A stretch of 64,000 nt of DNA. Origin: Stappia sp. TSB10P1A (GTDB taxonomy: Bacteria; Pseudomonadota; Alphaproteobacteria; Rhizobiales; Stappiaceae). Shown here one piece after another: positions 1 to 8,674 of this stretch. The position numbers were made by a program, and so were the translations under genes. The notes under the pieces are model-generated. The model did no database searches. It was not told where the DNA came from and saw only the letters and a program-made list of their open reading frames with translations. The DNA is taken from positions 31,298 to 95,297 of the forward strand of contig NZ_FYAU01000003.1 of NCBI RefSeq assembly GCF_900185725.1. The letters run 5' to 3'. The first letter of the stretch is position 1, and each line of letters begins with the position of its first letter.

Positions 1-328
1 CTGGTACGCGGACGGGGTGGAGGACGGCATCCATTCCGGCGAGGACATGAAGGTGTCCGATCGCGAGTTGAACCGCCTGAAGGCGGAGGCCGACCACCTG
101 CTGACGCCGGATGAGGTCCGCGCGATCCGCCGCAAGCTGCGCCTGTCCCAGCGCGATGCCGGCCTCGTCATCGGCGGCGGGCCGAGGGCCTTCCAGAAAT
201 ACGAATCCGGCGAGATTCTCGTCAGCCGCGGCATCGCCTCGGCCCTGCGGCTGCTGGAGCGGCATCCGGAGGAGGTCGCCACCCTGCGCGCGCTCGCCCC
301 CGATGCCGCCGCCGACAGCTCCGCCTGA
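1..328 (+). CDS. MqsA/YgiT-type antitoxin, C-terminal HTH part (5' end outside window)
   Basis: The frame is already open at the window edge (first full codon at base 2) and ends at TGA 326-328, so the N-terminus is missing. The visible part carries an MqsA-type helix-turn-helix: LTPDEVRAIRRKLRLSQR, then GGGPRAFQKYESGE, then a Leu-rich helix. In this family an N-terminal zinc domain binds the MqsR toxin and the C-terminal HTH represses the operon; only the HTH half is visible here. The toxin gene, if present, would lie upstream outside the window. An orphan regulator of the same fold cannot be excluded. The stop lies 7 bases from the convergent mcd stop. Confidence 0.75.
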   Translation, partial: WYADGVEDGIHSGEDMKVSDRELNRLKAEADHLLTPDEVRAIRRKLRLSQRDAGLVIGGGPRAFQKYESGEILVSRGIASALRLLERHPEEVATLRALAPDAAADSSA

Positions 329-334
329 GCCCCC

Positions 335-2023
335 TCAGCCGCGCTCCTCCAGCACCCTGCGGGCGATGACCTGCGCCTGGATTTCCGCCGCGCCCTCGAA
401 GATGTTGAGAATGCGGGCGTCGCACAGCACCCGGCTGATCGCATATTCCAGCGCGAAGCCGTTGCCGCCGTGGATCTGCAGCGCATTGTCCGCCGCCGCC
501 CAGGCAACGCGCGCGCCGAGCAGCTTCGCCATCCCCGCCTCCAGGTCGCAGCGCCGGCCCGAATCCTTCTCGAAGGCCGAAAAATAGGTGAGCTGGCGCG
601 CCGCCATCAGCTCGGCCGCCATCATCGCCAGCTTGTCGGACACGCGCGGGAAGGCGATCAGCGGCTTGCCGAACTGCACCCGCTCCTGCGCGTAGCGCAG
701 CCCCAGGTCGAGCGCCGCCTGGGCAACGCCGAGCGCCCGCGCCGCCGTCTGGATGCGTGCGCCCTCGAACGTCTGCATCAACTGCTTGAAGCCCTGCCCC
801 GGCACGCCCCCTAACAGGTTCTCCTGCGCCACCTCGAACCCGTCGAAGGCGATCTCGTATTCCTTCATGCCGCGATAGCCGAGCACCTCGATCTCGCCGC
901 CCGACATGCCCGGCGCCGGGAACGGATCGGCGTCGGTGCCGCGCGGCTTCTGCGCCAGAAACATCGACAGGCCCTTGTAGCCCGGCTCCGACGGATCGGT
1001 GCGGGCAAGCAGCGTCATGACGTCGGCGCGCACCGGATGGGTGATCCAGGTCTTGTTGCCGTAGATCTTCCACACCTCGCCCTCGCGCACCGCGCGGGTC
1101 TTCAGCGAGGCAAGGTCCGAGCCGGTGTTCGGCTCGGTGAAGACGGCCGTCGGCAGCACCTCGCCGGAGGCGATCTGCGGCAGCCATGTCTGCTTCTGCA
1201 ACTCGGTGCCGCCGCACAGGATCAGCTCGGCGGCGATCTCCGAGCGGGTGCCGAGCGAGCCGACGCCGATATAGGCCCGGCTCAGCTCTTCCGAGACGAC
1301 GCACATGCTCTCCTTGCCGAGCCCCAGCCCGCCGAACTCTTCCGGGATCGTCAGGCCGAAGACGCCGAGCCCGGCCATCTCCTCGATCACCTCCAGCGGG
1401 ATATAGGCGTTCTTCAGGTGCCACTCATGCGCATGCGGCACCACCTTGTCGGCGGCGAAGCGGCGCATTTCCTCGCGCACCTGCTCATAGGTGTCCTCGA
1501 GCCCGGAGGCGCCGAAGATCGAGTTGCCCTCCTGCTGGCGGATCAGCTCGGCGAGCCGCGCCCGCAGCGCCGGCGTGTTGCCGCTGGCGATCAGCTCCTC
1601 CACCGCTGCGCTGCGGAACGCGGTGGCCGCCTCCGCCCCGAGCCCGAGATCGGCGAGCCGCACCATCTCGCCCTGGTTCATCGGAATGCCGCCGAAGACC
1701 TGCGCCAGATATTCGGCGAAGGCGAGACGCACCAGCAGCTCCTCGGTCTCGCCGAAGCTGCCCGCCTCCTCCAGCCGCCCGGCATAGGCGGCGAGCTGGC
1801 GCAGCGCCTCCACATAGGTCGCGAGCCAGGCGAGCCCGTGGGTGGCGCGCTGCTCGGCCTCCAGCTTTTCCGCCGACAGCCGCCCCTCGGCCGAGACCAC
1901 GCGGGCGCGCACGCTTGCCGCCGCCGCATCGAGCAGGCGGCCCAGCGTCTCCACCGCCGCGCCCGTCAGCGCCGCAAGCCGCGTTTCCCGTGCCTCGTAA
2001 CCGAATTCGCTCGCCAGGGACAT
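335..2023 (-). CDS. mcd: Acyl-CoA dehydrogenase, probably (2S)-methylsuccinyl-CoA dehydrogenase
   Basis: A 562-residue acyl-CoA dehydrogenase, well above the usual ~380. Residues 1 to about 175 form an Ala/Leu/Arg-rich helical extension; the flavoprotein core starts near residue 178 and contains TEPNTGSDLAS (FAD/substrate loop), GNKTWITHP and the C-terminal signature QIHGGNGFALEY. Long alphaproteobacterial enzymes with this extension are Mcd, which oxidises (2S)-methylsuccinyl-CoA to mesaconyl-CoA in the ethylmalonyl-CoA pathway used for C2 assimilation without isocitrate lyase. The start ATG (2021-2023) has a strong GGAGAGGA ribosome site. It is monocistronic and divergent from yihY, with a palindrome just upstream. 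The substrate is inferred from architecture; another long-chain type of acyl-CoA dehydrogenase is the main alternative. Confidence 0.78.
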   Translation of the reverse strand: MSLASEFGYEARETRLAALTGAAVETLGRLLDAAAASVRARVVSAEGRLSAEKLEAEQRATHGLAWLATYVEALRQLAAYAGRLEEAGSFGETEELLVRLAFAEYLAQVFGGIPMNQGEMVRLADLGLGAEAATAFRSAAVEELIASGNTPALRARLAELIRQQEGNSIFGASGLEDTYEQVREEMRRFAADKVVPHAHEWHLKNAYIPLEVIEEMAGLGVFGLTIPEEFGGLGLGKESMCVVSEELSRAYIGVGSLGTRSEIAAELILCGGTELQKQTWLPQIASGEVLPTAVFTEPNTGSDLASLKTRAVREGEVWKIYGNKTWITHPVRADVMTLLARTDPSEPGYKGLSMFLAQKPRGTDADPFPAPGMSGGEIEVLGYRGMKEYEIAFDGFEVAQENLLGGVPGQGFKQLMQTFEGARIQTAARALGVAQAALDLGLRYAQERVQFGKPLIAFPRVSDKLAMMAAELMAARQLTYFSAFEKDSGRRCDLEAGMAKLLGARVAWAAADNALQIHGGNGFALEYAISRVLCDARILNIFEGAAEIQAQVIARRVLEERG

Positions 2024-2040
2024 TCATTCCTCTCCATTGT

Positions 2041-2057
2041 CGATATCGTCGATATCG
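2041..2057. promoter_or_regulatory. 17-bp palindrome upstream of mcd
   Basis: CGATATCG-T-CGATATCG is a perfect inverted repeat (two 8-bp palindromes around one base), 18-34 bases upstream of the mcd start. It could be an operator in the mcd 5' region. No cognate regulator is encoded next to it. Confidence 0.4.
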
Positions 2058-2161
2058 CCGCCTCCCGCCCTCCCGGCGGCCGATGCTGCAGCGCAAACAA
2101 TATCGCGGCGAACTCGCGAAGCAATGCTTCTTTTGAAGGAGGGGAAAAGCAATTTTATTTC

Positions 2162-2239
2162 ATGGATTTCGCACTGCGGCATGAACTGCCCGGCCATGGC
2201 TTGACCCTGGGCGCCGCCTCGCCCAAAAGCGAGGAATGA
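2162..2239 (+). CDS. Possible 25-residue leader ORF coupled to the YihY gene
   Basis: ATG at 2162 opens a 25-codon frame whose TGA (2237-2239) overlaps the ATG of the next gene in an ATGA junction, a typical translational-coupling arrangement. A purine-rich AAGGAGGGG lies upstream at about 2136-2144 but is some 17 bases from the ATG, farther than usual. The peptide (starts MDFALRHELPGHG, ends SPKSEE) has no recognisable domain. It may be a leader peptide or simply chance. Confidence 0.25.
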   Translation: MDFALRHELPGHGLTLGAASPKSEE

Positions 2240-3093
2240 GCGTGCTGCAGGCCATCCGCGCCACCGTCGCGACGATCTACGACGCCGTCATGCACATGAC
2301 GAGCGACGACGGCTTTGCGCTGGCGAGCCATGTCGCCCTGTCCTCGCTGCTGGCGCTGTTCCCGTTTCTGATCTTCGTCGCCGCGCTCACCGGCTTCCTC
2401 GGCATGTCGGACATGGCCGACCGCATCGCCACCCTGCTGTTCGACGCCTGGCCGGAGCAGGTCGCCCGGCCGATCGCCCGCGAGATCCACGTGGTGCTGA
2501 CCCAGCCGCGCGGCGACATCCTCACCTTCGGCATCATTGCCGCCCTGTGGTTCGCCTCCAACGGCGTCGAGGCCCTGCGCGTGGCGCTGAACCGCGCCTA
2601 TGGCGTCGGCGAGACCCGCAATTTCCTCTATCTGCGCGCCCAGTCGCTGCTGCTGGTGCTGTTCGGCACCTTCGTGCTGATCAGCTTCGCCCTGCTGATC
2701 GTCTTCGCGCCGCTGGTCTGGCGCGCCGTGCTGGCCCAGGCGCCGCTGCTCGAGCCCTTCACCGCCCGGCTCAACCTGTCGCGCTATGCCATCGCCACGG
2801 TGCTGACGCTGAGCGGGCTGTTCTTCGCCCATGCGGTGCTGCCGGCCGGCCGCCGCCGGTTGCTCGACCTTTTGCCGGGCGTCGCCGCCACGCTGCTCCT
2901 GTGGCTCGCCTCGGGCATGGCCTTCGGCGCCTGGCTCGCCGGCTTCGCCAATTATGTCTCGACCTATGCCGGCCTTGCCGGCGCGATGACCGCGCTGATC
3001 TTCCTCTACCTGATGTCGCTGTGCTTCGTCTTCGGCGGCGAGCTCAACGCCGCGATCCTGCGCCGCCGCGCCCGCAAGCTCGCCGGCGCGTGA
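2236..3093 (+). CDS. YihY/BrkB family inner-membrane protein
   Basis: 285 residues with about six hydrophobic segments. The first follows the N-terminal MTSDDGFALASHVALS region (roughly 30-60); later ones sit near 95-115, 135-165, 185-205, 215-240 and 250-275. The family motif FASNGVEALRVALNRAYG is clear, and the protein ends FVFGGELNAAILRRRARK as in YihY/UPF0761 proteins, once misnamed ribonuclease BN or virulence factor BrkB. No biochemical role is established for the family. The ATG at 2236 follows GCGAGGA. Its 3' end is 15 bases from the convergent EamA gene. Confidence 0.88.
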   Translation: MSVLQAIRATVATIYDAVMHMTSDDGFALASHVALSSLLALFPFLIFVAALTGFLGMSDMADRIATLLFDAWPEQVARPIAREIHVVLTQPRGDILTFGIIAALWFASNGVEALRVALNRAYGVGETRNFLYLRAQSLLLVLFGTFVLISFALLIVFAPLVWRAVLAQAPLLEPFTARLNLSRYAIATVLTLSGLFFAHAVLPAGRRRLLDLLPGVAATLLLWLASGMAFGAWLAGFANYVSTYAGLAGAMTALIFLYLMSLCFVFGGELNAAILRRRARKLAGA

Positions 3094-3108
3094 CGGCAAC
3101 AACCGGCC

Positions 3109-3984
3109 TCACGCCGGCGTGCGCCGGGTGCCGATCCGCCGCTCGCGGATGATCAGGAGCGCCCCCACCACCAGCGCCGCGCCGGCCACCTGCAGCAGCG
3201 ACAGCGTCTCGCCGAACAGCAGGTAGCTCTCCACGGCGGTGGCCACCGGCACCAGGTAGAACAGGCTCGCCACCCGCGCCGCGCTGCCGCCCTTGATCAG
3301 CACCATCAGGAGCAGGATCGCGCCGATCGACAGCACCAGCACCAGCCAGGCCATGGCGATGATCAGCTCGCCCGACCAGGTGATCTCCCAGCTTTCCAGC
3401 ATCGACAGCGGCATCACCACGGCGAGCGCGCCGAAATACTGCACCAAGGTGCCGGGCATCAGGTCGACGCCGCCGGCGAAGCGCTTCTGATAGACCGTGC
3501 CGAAGGCGATGCCGGCCACCGCCACCAGACAGACCAGCGCGTTTTCCACCGTCAGCCCCGAGGCGTCGACGCCGATGCGCGGGCCGACCACCAGCAGCAG
3601 GCCGAGCGCGCCGACCGCCAGGCCCAGCCAGTGGCGCGGCGCCACGCTCTCGCCGAGGATCGGCCCGGCCAGCAGCGCGGTGAGCAGCGGCTGCAGACCC
3701 AGCACCAGCGCCGCGATCCCCGCCGGCATGCCGTTGTCGATCGCGTAGAAGATGCCGCCGAGATAGACGCCGTGGATCAGCGCCCCGGCGAAGAAGCAAT
3801 GCGCCCACTCGGCCCCTTTGCGCGGCCAGTCGGCGCGCAGCACCAGGGCGAGCGCCAGCAGCACCGGCAGCACCAGCGCGAAGCGGATCGTCAGGAAGAC
3901 GAAGGGCTCGATATAGGGCGCACCCAGCTTGGAGCCGATGAAGCCGGTCGACCACAGCAGCACGAAGATGCCGGGTGCGACCAT
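3109..3984 (-). CDS. EamA/DMT-superfamily transporter
   Basis: Hydrophobic protein with ten predicted membrane segments arranged as two EamA repeats, as in the 10-TMS drug/metabolite exporter group. The first helix reads APGIFVLLWSTGFIGSKLG, and the second repeat starts near VENALVCLVAVAGIAFG. Substrate unknown; relatives include amino-acid and metabolite exporters. The ATG at 3984 is chosen because homologous proteins begin right before the first helix; an in-frame GTG at 4062 would add 26 polar residues. A MITE-like element lies about 150 bp upstream of the start. Confidence 0.85.
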   Translation of the reverse strand: MVAPGIFVLLWSTGFIGSKLGAPYIEPFVFLTIRFALVLPVLLALALVLRADWPRKGAEWAHCFFAGALIHGVYLGGIFYAIDNGMPAGIAALVLGLQPLLTALLAGPILGESVAPRHWLGLAVGALGLLLVVGPRIGVDASGLTVENALVCLVAVAGIAFGTVYQKRFAGGVDLMPGTLVQYFGALAVVMPLSMLESWEITWSGELIIAMAWLVLVLSIGAILLLMVLIKGGSAARVASLFYLVPVATAVESYLLFGETLSLLQVAGAALVVGALLIIRERRIGTRRTPA

Positions 3985-4137
3985 ATGCAGGAGCGAGTGC
4001 AAGAAATCGATCCAGTTCAGGCTGTTGCGGGGGTGTGGCCGGGCCGCCGACCTCCCTTGCACCCGGTTGCAACGGGAAATGGTGCAGCACGGCCGCTACA
4101 TGGTGAGTGAATGTTAACTTTCCTCGCCGACCTTTGC

Positions 4138-4407
4138 CTAGGTCGTGGACTCATAATGGTGCCGGAAACGGCGTCCGTTCGGGCAAAGATATGCCAGGAG
4201 GAGCGCGATGGCCGGGGCAGGCCCCCCGGCCGAGCGATCCGACGCCGCAGATCGAAGCTCGAACGGCGCCCTTCGGGTATGCCGGAACCCGCCGGCAACA
4301 GCGTCGCAAGCCCTTGAAAACCTAATGGTTTCCTGCGGTCTTGCTCCTTGTATCCGATCGGGTTCGGGCATACCGTTTCTCGGCAGAATTATGAGTTCAC
4401 GACCTAG
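4138..4407. mobile_element. MITE-like element with IS5-type ends, flanked by CTAG
   Basis: A 262-bp segment (4142-4403) is bounded by inverted ends GTCGTGGACTCATAAT (4142-4157) and ATTATGAGTTCACGAC (4388-4403), 15 of 16 matching; similarity continues inward to a GAAACGG on each side, giving imperfect terminal repeats of about 30-35 bp. Each end abuts CTAG (4138-4141 and 4404-4407), consistent with a 4-bp target duplication of the IS5/IS427 type. The interior has no transposase-sized frame. It occupies most of the roughly 480-bp gap between the EamA start and the chemoreceptor start; the remaining flanks show no other feature. It may be a non-autonomous element or the fused ends of a decayed IS. 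Confidence 0.65.
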
Positions 4408-4463
4408 GGCAGGAGTTGACAAGTCGAGGTAATCCAGTGTCGCGCTTCCGGGGTATCGCGTCG

Positions 4464-6452
4464 ATGTCGACCTTAATCGGGCGACTATCGGTCCGCATCA
4501 GGATTTTTGGTCTCATCGCCGTCACCATGACCGGCCTTGCCGCCATCGGCGGCGTGTTCTGGTGGAGCCAGGCCAGCGTCGAGACCGCCTTCGAGACGGC
4601 CGAGGGCTTTTCCGACCTGGCCGGCACGGTCGCCGACCTGTCGACCACCGCCAATGCCATGCGGATCACCGAGAAGACCTATCTCGCCGAACCCTCCGCC
4701 GCCCTTTATCGCGGCTTCACCGGCCAGGTCGCCACCGCCCGCGAGCAGCTCGACCGGATCCGCGGCCTCGCCGTCGCCGCGCCCTATGGCGCGCAGATCG
4801 CCCAGGTTTCCGGCGTTCTCGGCGATATCGAGACCACCTTCCGCGACCTGCATGCGATCCAGCAGCGCCTCGGCCTGACCGACAGCGAGGGCGGCTCCGG
4901 CAAGGCGCTGACCCAGAACGGCGATGCCCTCGTCTCCGGCGTCCAGCAGCAGGCCCGCTTCAAGCGCGGCCCCGAGACCGAGCGCCTCGCCTTTGCCGGC
5001 GTCGACCTGCAGCGCAGCGAGAAGGCCTATCTGCTCGACCGCAGCGACATCAATCTCGGCAATTTCGAGGTCGCCGCCGCCCGCGTCGAGCGCGCGCTCT
5101 CCCGCGCCGGCCTCGACGAGGCGGTCGCCGCCGAGCTGACCGGCATCCTTGCCGCCTATCGCGAGGCCTTCGACAGCTTCACCGGCGCCGGCGGCGAGCA
5201 CACGGCGCTCGTGGAAAAACTCGAGGCCTTCTTCGACGTGCTGCCCCCTTATCTCGCCCAGCTCAAGGCGGCGGCCGATGCCGGCCAGGCGGAGGCGGCG
5301 AGCGCCCTCGACAGGGGCCGCGACATCGCCTCCCTGACCATGCTGGTGATCATGGGCCTCACCGTCGCCGTGCTGCTCGTCGCCAGCATCGTCATCGGCG
5401 CCTCGATTTCCGGCCCGCTCGCCGCGCTGCGGCAGGCGATGGACCGGCTGGCCGCCGGCGAAACCGACATCGACCTGCCGGACGCGCGCGGCCGCACCGA
5501 GCTCGACGCCATGGCCGCCAGCGTCGCCGTGTTCCGCGACAATGCGCTGGAGCGCGCCCGGCTCGCCGCCTCGCAGGAGGCGGACAATGCCGCCCGCGAC
5601 CGCCGCATGCGCCATCTCGACCAGTTGATCGCCGGTTTCGAGGCGACCGTCGGCGAGGCCCTCGCCCGCCTCGACCAGGCCTCCGAGGAACTCGCCGGCG
5701 CCTCCGGCACGCTCGACGAGGCGGCGAACCGCGCCGCCGAGGAAGCGACCATTGCCGGCGACGCGGTGCGGGTCGCCGCCGACGCCGTCACCTCCGCCGC
5801 CTCGGCCTCGGAAGAGCTCAACGTCTCCATCGCCGAGATCGCCGACCAGGCCAACCGCTCCACCCAGGTGGCGGAAAAGGCCGTGGCCAGCGCCCGCGAC
5901 ACCGGATCGAGCATGAGCGAGCTGTCGCGCACCGCCGACCGGATCGGCGAGGTCATGGGGCTGATCCGCGAGATCGCCAACCAGACCAACCTGCTGGCCC
6001 TCAACGCCACCATCGAGGCCGCCCGCGCCGGCGAGCATGGCCGGGGCTTCGCGGTCGTCGCCGCCGAGGTCAAGGACCTTGCCAGCCAGACCGCCCAGGC
6101 CACCCAGGACATCGCCAAGCAGGTCGAGGCGATCCAGCAGGCCTCGGCCAATGCGGTGATGGCGATCGGCGATGTCGAGCAGATCATCGTCCAGATGAAC
6201 GACATCGCCGGCTCGGTCGCCGCCGCCGTCGGCCAGCAAAGCATCGCCCTGCGCGAGATCACCGAGAATGTCGCCCGCGCCTCGGAGCGCTCCGGCTCCG
6301 GCGCCGAGGCGATGGGGCGGGTCACCGGCGCCACCGATCATGCCCGCGGCACCGGCGAGATGGTCGGCGACCTGTCCGGCACGCTCGGCCAGCAGGCCCG
6401 GGTGCTGCGCAAGGAGATCGCCTCCTTCCTGGAGGGCGTGCGCGCCGCCTGA
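4464..6452 (+). CDS. Methyl-accepting chemotaxis protein
   Basis: A 662-residue transmembrane chemoreceptor. A first membrane helix ([20 protein letters not shown], about residues 14-33) is followed by a roughly 260-residue, mostly helical periplasmic sensor, a second helix near 290-315 ([20 protein letters not shown]), a HAMP domain, and a cytoplasmic coiled coil with the conserved hairpin tip [20 protein letters not shown] then [15 protein letters not shown]. It should signal to CheA/CheW; the ligand is unknown. No terminal CheR-docking pentapeptide is seen. The ATG at 4464 gives a compact N-terminus; in-frame GTG (4437) and TTG (4416) lie upstream. No other che genes are in the window. Confidence 0.9.
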   Translation: MSTLIGRLSVRIRIFGLIAVTMTGLAAIGGVFWWSQASVETAFETAEGFSDLAGTVADLSTTANAMRITEKTYLAEPSAALYRGFTGQVATAREQLDRIRGLAVAAPYGAQIAQVSGVLGDIETTFRDLHAIQQRLGLTDSEGGSGKALTQNGDALVSGVQQQARFKRGPETERLAFAGVDLQRSEKAYLLDRSDINLGNFEVAAARVERALSRAGLDEAVAAELTGILAAYREAFDSFTGAGGEHTALVEKLEAFFDVLPPYLAQLKAAADAGQAEAASALDRGRDIASLTMLVIMGLTVAVLLVASIVIGASISGPLAALRQAMDRLAAGETDIDLPDARGRTELDAMAASVAVFRDNALERARLAASQEADNAARDRRMRHLDQLIAGFEATVGEALARLDQASEELAGASGTLDEAANRAAEEATIAGDAVRVAADAVTSAASASEELNVSIAEIADQANRSTQVAEKAVASARDTGSSMSELSRTADRIGEVMGLIREIANQTNLLALNATIEAARAGEHGRGFAVVAAEVKDLASQTAQATQDIAKQVEAIQQASANAVMAIGDVEQIIVQMNDIAGSVAAAVGQQSIALREITENVARASERSGSGAEAMGRVTGATDHARGTGEMVGDLSGTLGQQARVLRKEIASFLEGVRAA

Positions 6453-6470
6453 TCGCGCGCGGCACGCCTC

Positions 6471-6489
6471 GGGGGGCCAAGCGCCCCCC
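6471..6489. terminator. GC-rich hairpin after the chemoreceptor gene
   Basis: GGGGGGC-CAAGC-GCCCCCC forms a 7-bp stem 18 bases after the stop codon. There is no U-run, so termination here is plausible but unproven. Confidence 0.4.
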
Positions 6490-6674
6490 TCATTGCCCCC
6501 TTCTCCTCCTCATCGTCCTCTTCGCCCCACAGCTCCCGGCCCGTTGCCCGCGCCCCGCCATTGCCTGCGGCCGGTTTCTGGTCACATATGGCGTGCGGGC
6601 GCCGTGCCGGGCGGGCGGCAGGCGCCAACCTCGCCCCCCCTGCCCGCCCTCGCCAGCTTGCCGAAGGAATTCCC

Positions 6675-7889
6675 ATGCCGGACAGCCCCATTCAGGACAG
6701 CCCCATGCAGGACAGTATCGTCATCGTCGGCGCCGGCCAGGCCGCGGCCCAGGCCGTCCAGTCGCTCCGTACGGGCGGGTTCGGCGGGCGCATCGCGCTG
6801 GTCGGCGAGGAGCCGCATCCGCCCTATCAGCGCCCGCCCCTGTCGAAGAAGCATCTGGCCGGCGAGATCGACGACGCGGCGCTGCACCTGCGCCCGGCCA
6901 GCTTCTACGAGCAGAACGCCATCGACTGCCATTTCGGCAAAGTGGTCGAGGCGATCGACCGGCAGGCCCGCACCGTGCTGCTCGCCGGCGGCGAGCGGCT
7001 GCCCTATGACCGGCTGATCCTTGCCACCGGCACCCGGCCGCGCGCCCTGCCTCTCCCCGGCACTGAGCTGCCCGGCGTCGTCACCCTGCGCAAGATTTCC
7101 GATGTCGAGGCGATGCGCCCGCTGCTGCGCGAACCCGGCCGCGTCGCCATTATCGGCGGCGGCTATATCGGGCTGGAGGTCGCTGCCGTCGCCCGCGCCA
7201 TGGGCCACGAGGTCACGGTGATCGAGGCGCAGGACCGGGTGATGAAGCGGGTGGTTTCGCCCACTGTTTCCGCCTGGTTCCAGCAGCTCCATGCGGACAG
7301 GGGCGTGCGGCTGATGCTCGGCACCGGCATCACCGGCTTTTCCGGGAGCGGGCGCGTCACGGGCGTGCAGCTTGCCGGCGGCGGCGAGGTGCCCTGCGAC
7401 ATCGTCCTGGTCGCCGTCGGCGCGCTGCCCAATGACGAGCTGGCGGCCGCCTGCGGCCTTGCCACCGGCGACGGCATCCTGGTCGACGACAGCGGTGCCA
7501 CCTCCGATCCGCTAATTCATGCGGCCGGCGACTGCACCCGCTTCCACTCCGCCCTCTATGGCCGTTCGATTCGCCTCGAAAGCGTGCAGAACGCCATCGA
7601 CCAGGCCAAGGCGGTCGCCGCCGCGATCCTCGGCCAGGAGGTGCATTACGATCCGGTGCCGTGGTTCTGGTCCGACCAATACGCGGTCAAGCTGCAGATC
7701 GCCGGCCTGTCGCAGGACCATGACGAGGCCCGCACCGTCGGCGACCCGGCCTCCGGCACCTTCTATGTCGCCTATCTCGGCGCGGGCAAGCTGCTCGCCG
7801 TCGACAGCATCAACCACCCGCGCTCGCACATGATGGCGCGCCGGGCGATCGGCAAGACCTTCGAGGAGGGGCTGCTGCCGGCGGCCTGA
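6675..7889 (+). CDS. FAD-dependent ferredoxin/rubredoxin reductase
   Basis: 404-residue pyridine-nucleotide disulphide-fold flavoprotein. The FAD-binding GAGQAA motif lies near the N-terminus (IVIVGAGQAAAQAVQSLR), followed by PPYQRPPLSKKHL, the NAD(P)H-binding GGGYIGLEVAA, the second FAD motif around DPLIHAAGDCTRF, and a C-terminal reductase domain ending FYVAYLGAGKLLAVDSIN. This matches putidaredoxin/rhodocoxin-type reductases that pass electrons from NAD(P)H to a ferredoxin. No ferredoxin or P450 lies beside it, so the partner is unknown. Start ATG 6675 follows GAAGGAAT; the N-terminus carries a short duplicated DSP(I/M)QDSP. Confidence 0.87.
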   Translation: MPDSPIQDSPMQDSIVIVGAGQAAAQAVQSLRTGGFGGRIALVGEEPHPPYQRPPLSKKHLAGEIDDAALHLRPASFYEQNAIDCHFGKVVEAIDRQARTVLLAGGERLPYDRLILATGTRPRALPLPGTELPGVVTLRKISDVEAMRPLLREPGRVAIIGGGYIGLEVAAVARAMGHEVTVIEAQDRVMKRVVSPTVSAWFQQLHADRGVRLMLGTGITGFSGSGRVTGVQLAGGGEVPCDIVLVAVGALPNDELAAACGLATGDGILVDDSGATSDPLIHAAGDCTRFHSALYGRSIRLESVQNAIDQAKAVAAAILGQEVHYDPVPWFWSDQYAVKLQIAGLSQDHDEARTVGDPASGTFYVAYLGAGKLLAVDSINHPRSHMMARRAIGKTFEEGLLPAA

Positions 7890-7926
7890 GCCGGATGCGT
7901 GTGCGAAACGATGGCGGGCGCGCGGC

Positions 7927-8367
7927 TCAGTCGGCCGCCGCCTCGATCGCGTCCATGTCGTCGTCGGACAGGCCGAAATGGTGGCCGATCTCGTGGATCA
8001 GCACATGGCTGATGATGGCGCCGAGCGGCTCCTCATAGGCGCACCAGTAGTCGAGGATGGCGCGGCGATAGAGCCAGACCCGGTTCGGCATGCGGCCGCT
8101 GAAGGCCTCCGCCCCGCCCTGCGCCAGGCCGATGCCCTCGAACAGGCCCATCAGCTCGAACGCATCCTCGACGCCGACCGCGTCCAGCGCGTCGTCGTCG
8201 GCGAAGTCCGCCACCCGGATCTCGATATCGCCGCACAAGTCGAGGATCTCCTGCGGCAGTTCGGCGAAGGCCAGCGCCGCCAGCCGCTCGAATTCGGCGA
8301 GATCCGGCGCCACCGCGCCGGCCCAGGCCCTGCCCTCGCCCCCCGCTCCTGCGAAACGTGATCCCAC
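7927..8367 (-). CDS. Zincin-like metallopeptidase family protein (DUF1025 type)
   Basis: 146 residues with the zinc-protease motif HEIGHHFGLSDDDM near the C-terminus (HExxHxxGxxD), preceded by NRVWLYRRAILDYW. This is the small minimal-gluzincin-like family common in alphaproteobacteria and actinobacteria; its function is not established. The GTG at 8367 has a well spaced GGGAG site, which supports it. It may be the last gene of the leftward yqaA-dsbB-small protein set (46-base gap). Confidence 0.83.
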   Translation of the reverse strand: MGSRFAGAGGEGRAWAGAVAPDLAEFERLAALAFAELPQEILDLCGDIEIRVADFADDDALDAVGVEDAFELMGLFEGIGLAQGGAEAFSGRMPNRVWLYRRAILDYWCAYEEPLGAIISHVLIHEIGHHFGLSDDDMDAIEAAAD

Positions 8368-8413
8368 GGCGTGCTCCCTGTTGCGGTGCCGGCCTATCGC
8401 GACGCCAAAGCGG

Positions 8414-8674
8414 TCACAGATAGGTCCACACCAGATAGGCGACGAGGCCGAGCGCGAAGACGGCCCCGGCGCCGCGGCCGATCTTCCGGCCGAGCCGCTC
8501 GATGGCGTCGTCCTCCTCGCCCCCGCCGCCCGCCTTGCTTCTATGCGCGCCCTCGAAGGTGCTGCGCAGCACGGTCTCGCTCTCGCGCTCGGCCCGGTCC
8601 AGTACCGACCGCGCCTCGCGCCGCCGCGCCGCCTCGCGCGGATCTTCGCCGGACTTCCTGTCGCCGGACTTCAT
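8414..8674 (-). CDS. Small single-span membrane protein, unknown function
   Basis: 86 residues: a charged helical N-terminus (repeated Arg/Glu, about residues 5-45), a Gly-rich stretch, and one C-terminal membrane helix (AGAVFALGLVAYLVWTYL). The ATG at 8674 overlaps the dsbB stop in an ATGA junction, implying translational coupling; another in-frame ATG at 8695 would add seven residues. Orientation would be tail-anchored with the charged part in the cytoplasm. No family recognised. Confidence 0.7.
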   Translation of the reverse strand: MKSGDRKSGEDPREAARRREARSVLDRAERESETVLRSTFEGAHRSKAGGGGEEDDAIERLGRKIGRGAGAVFALGLVAYLVWTYL

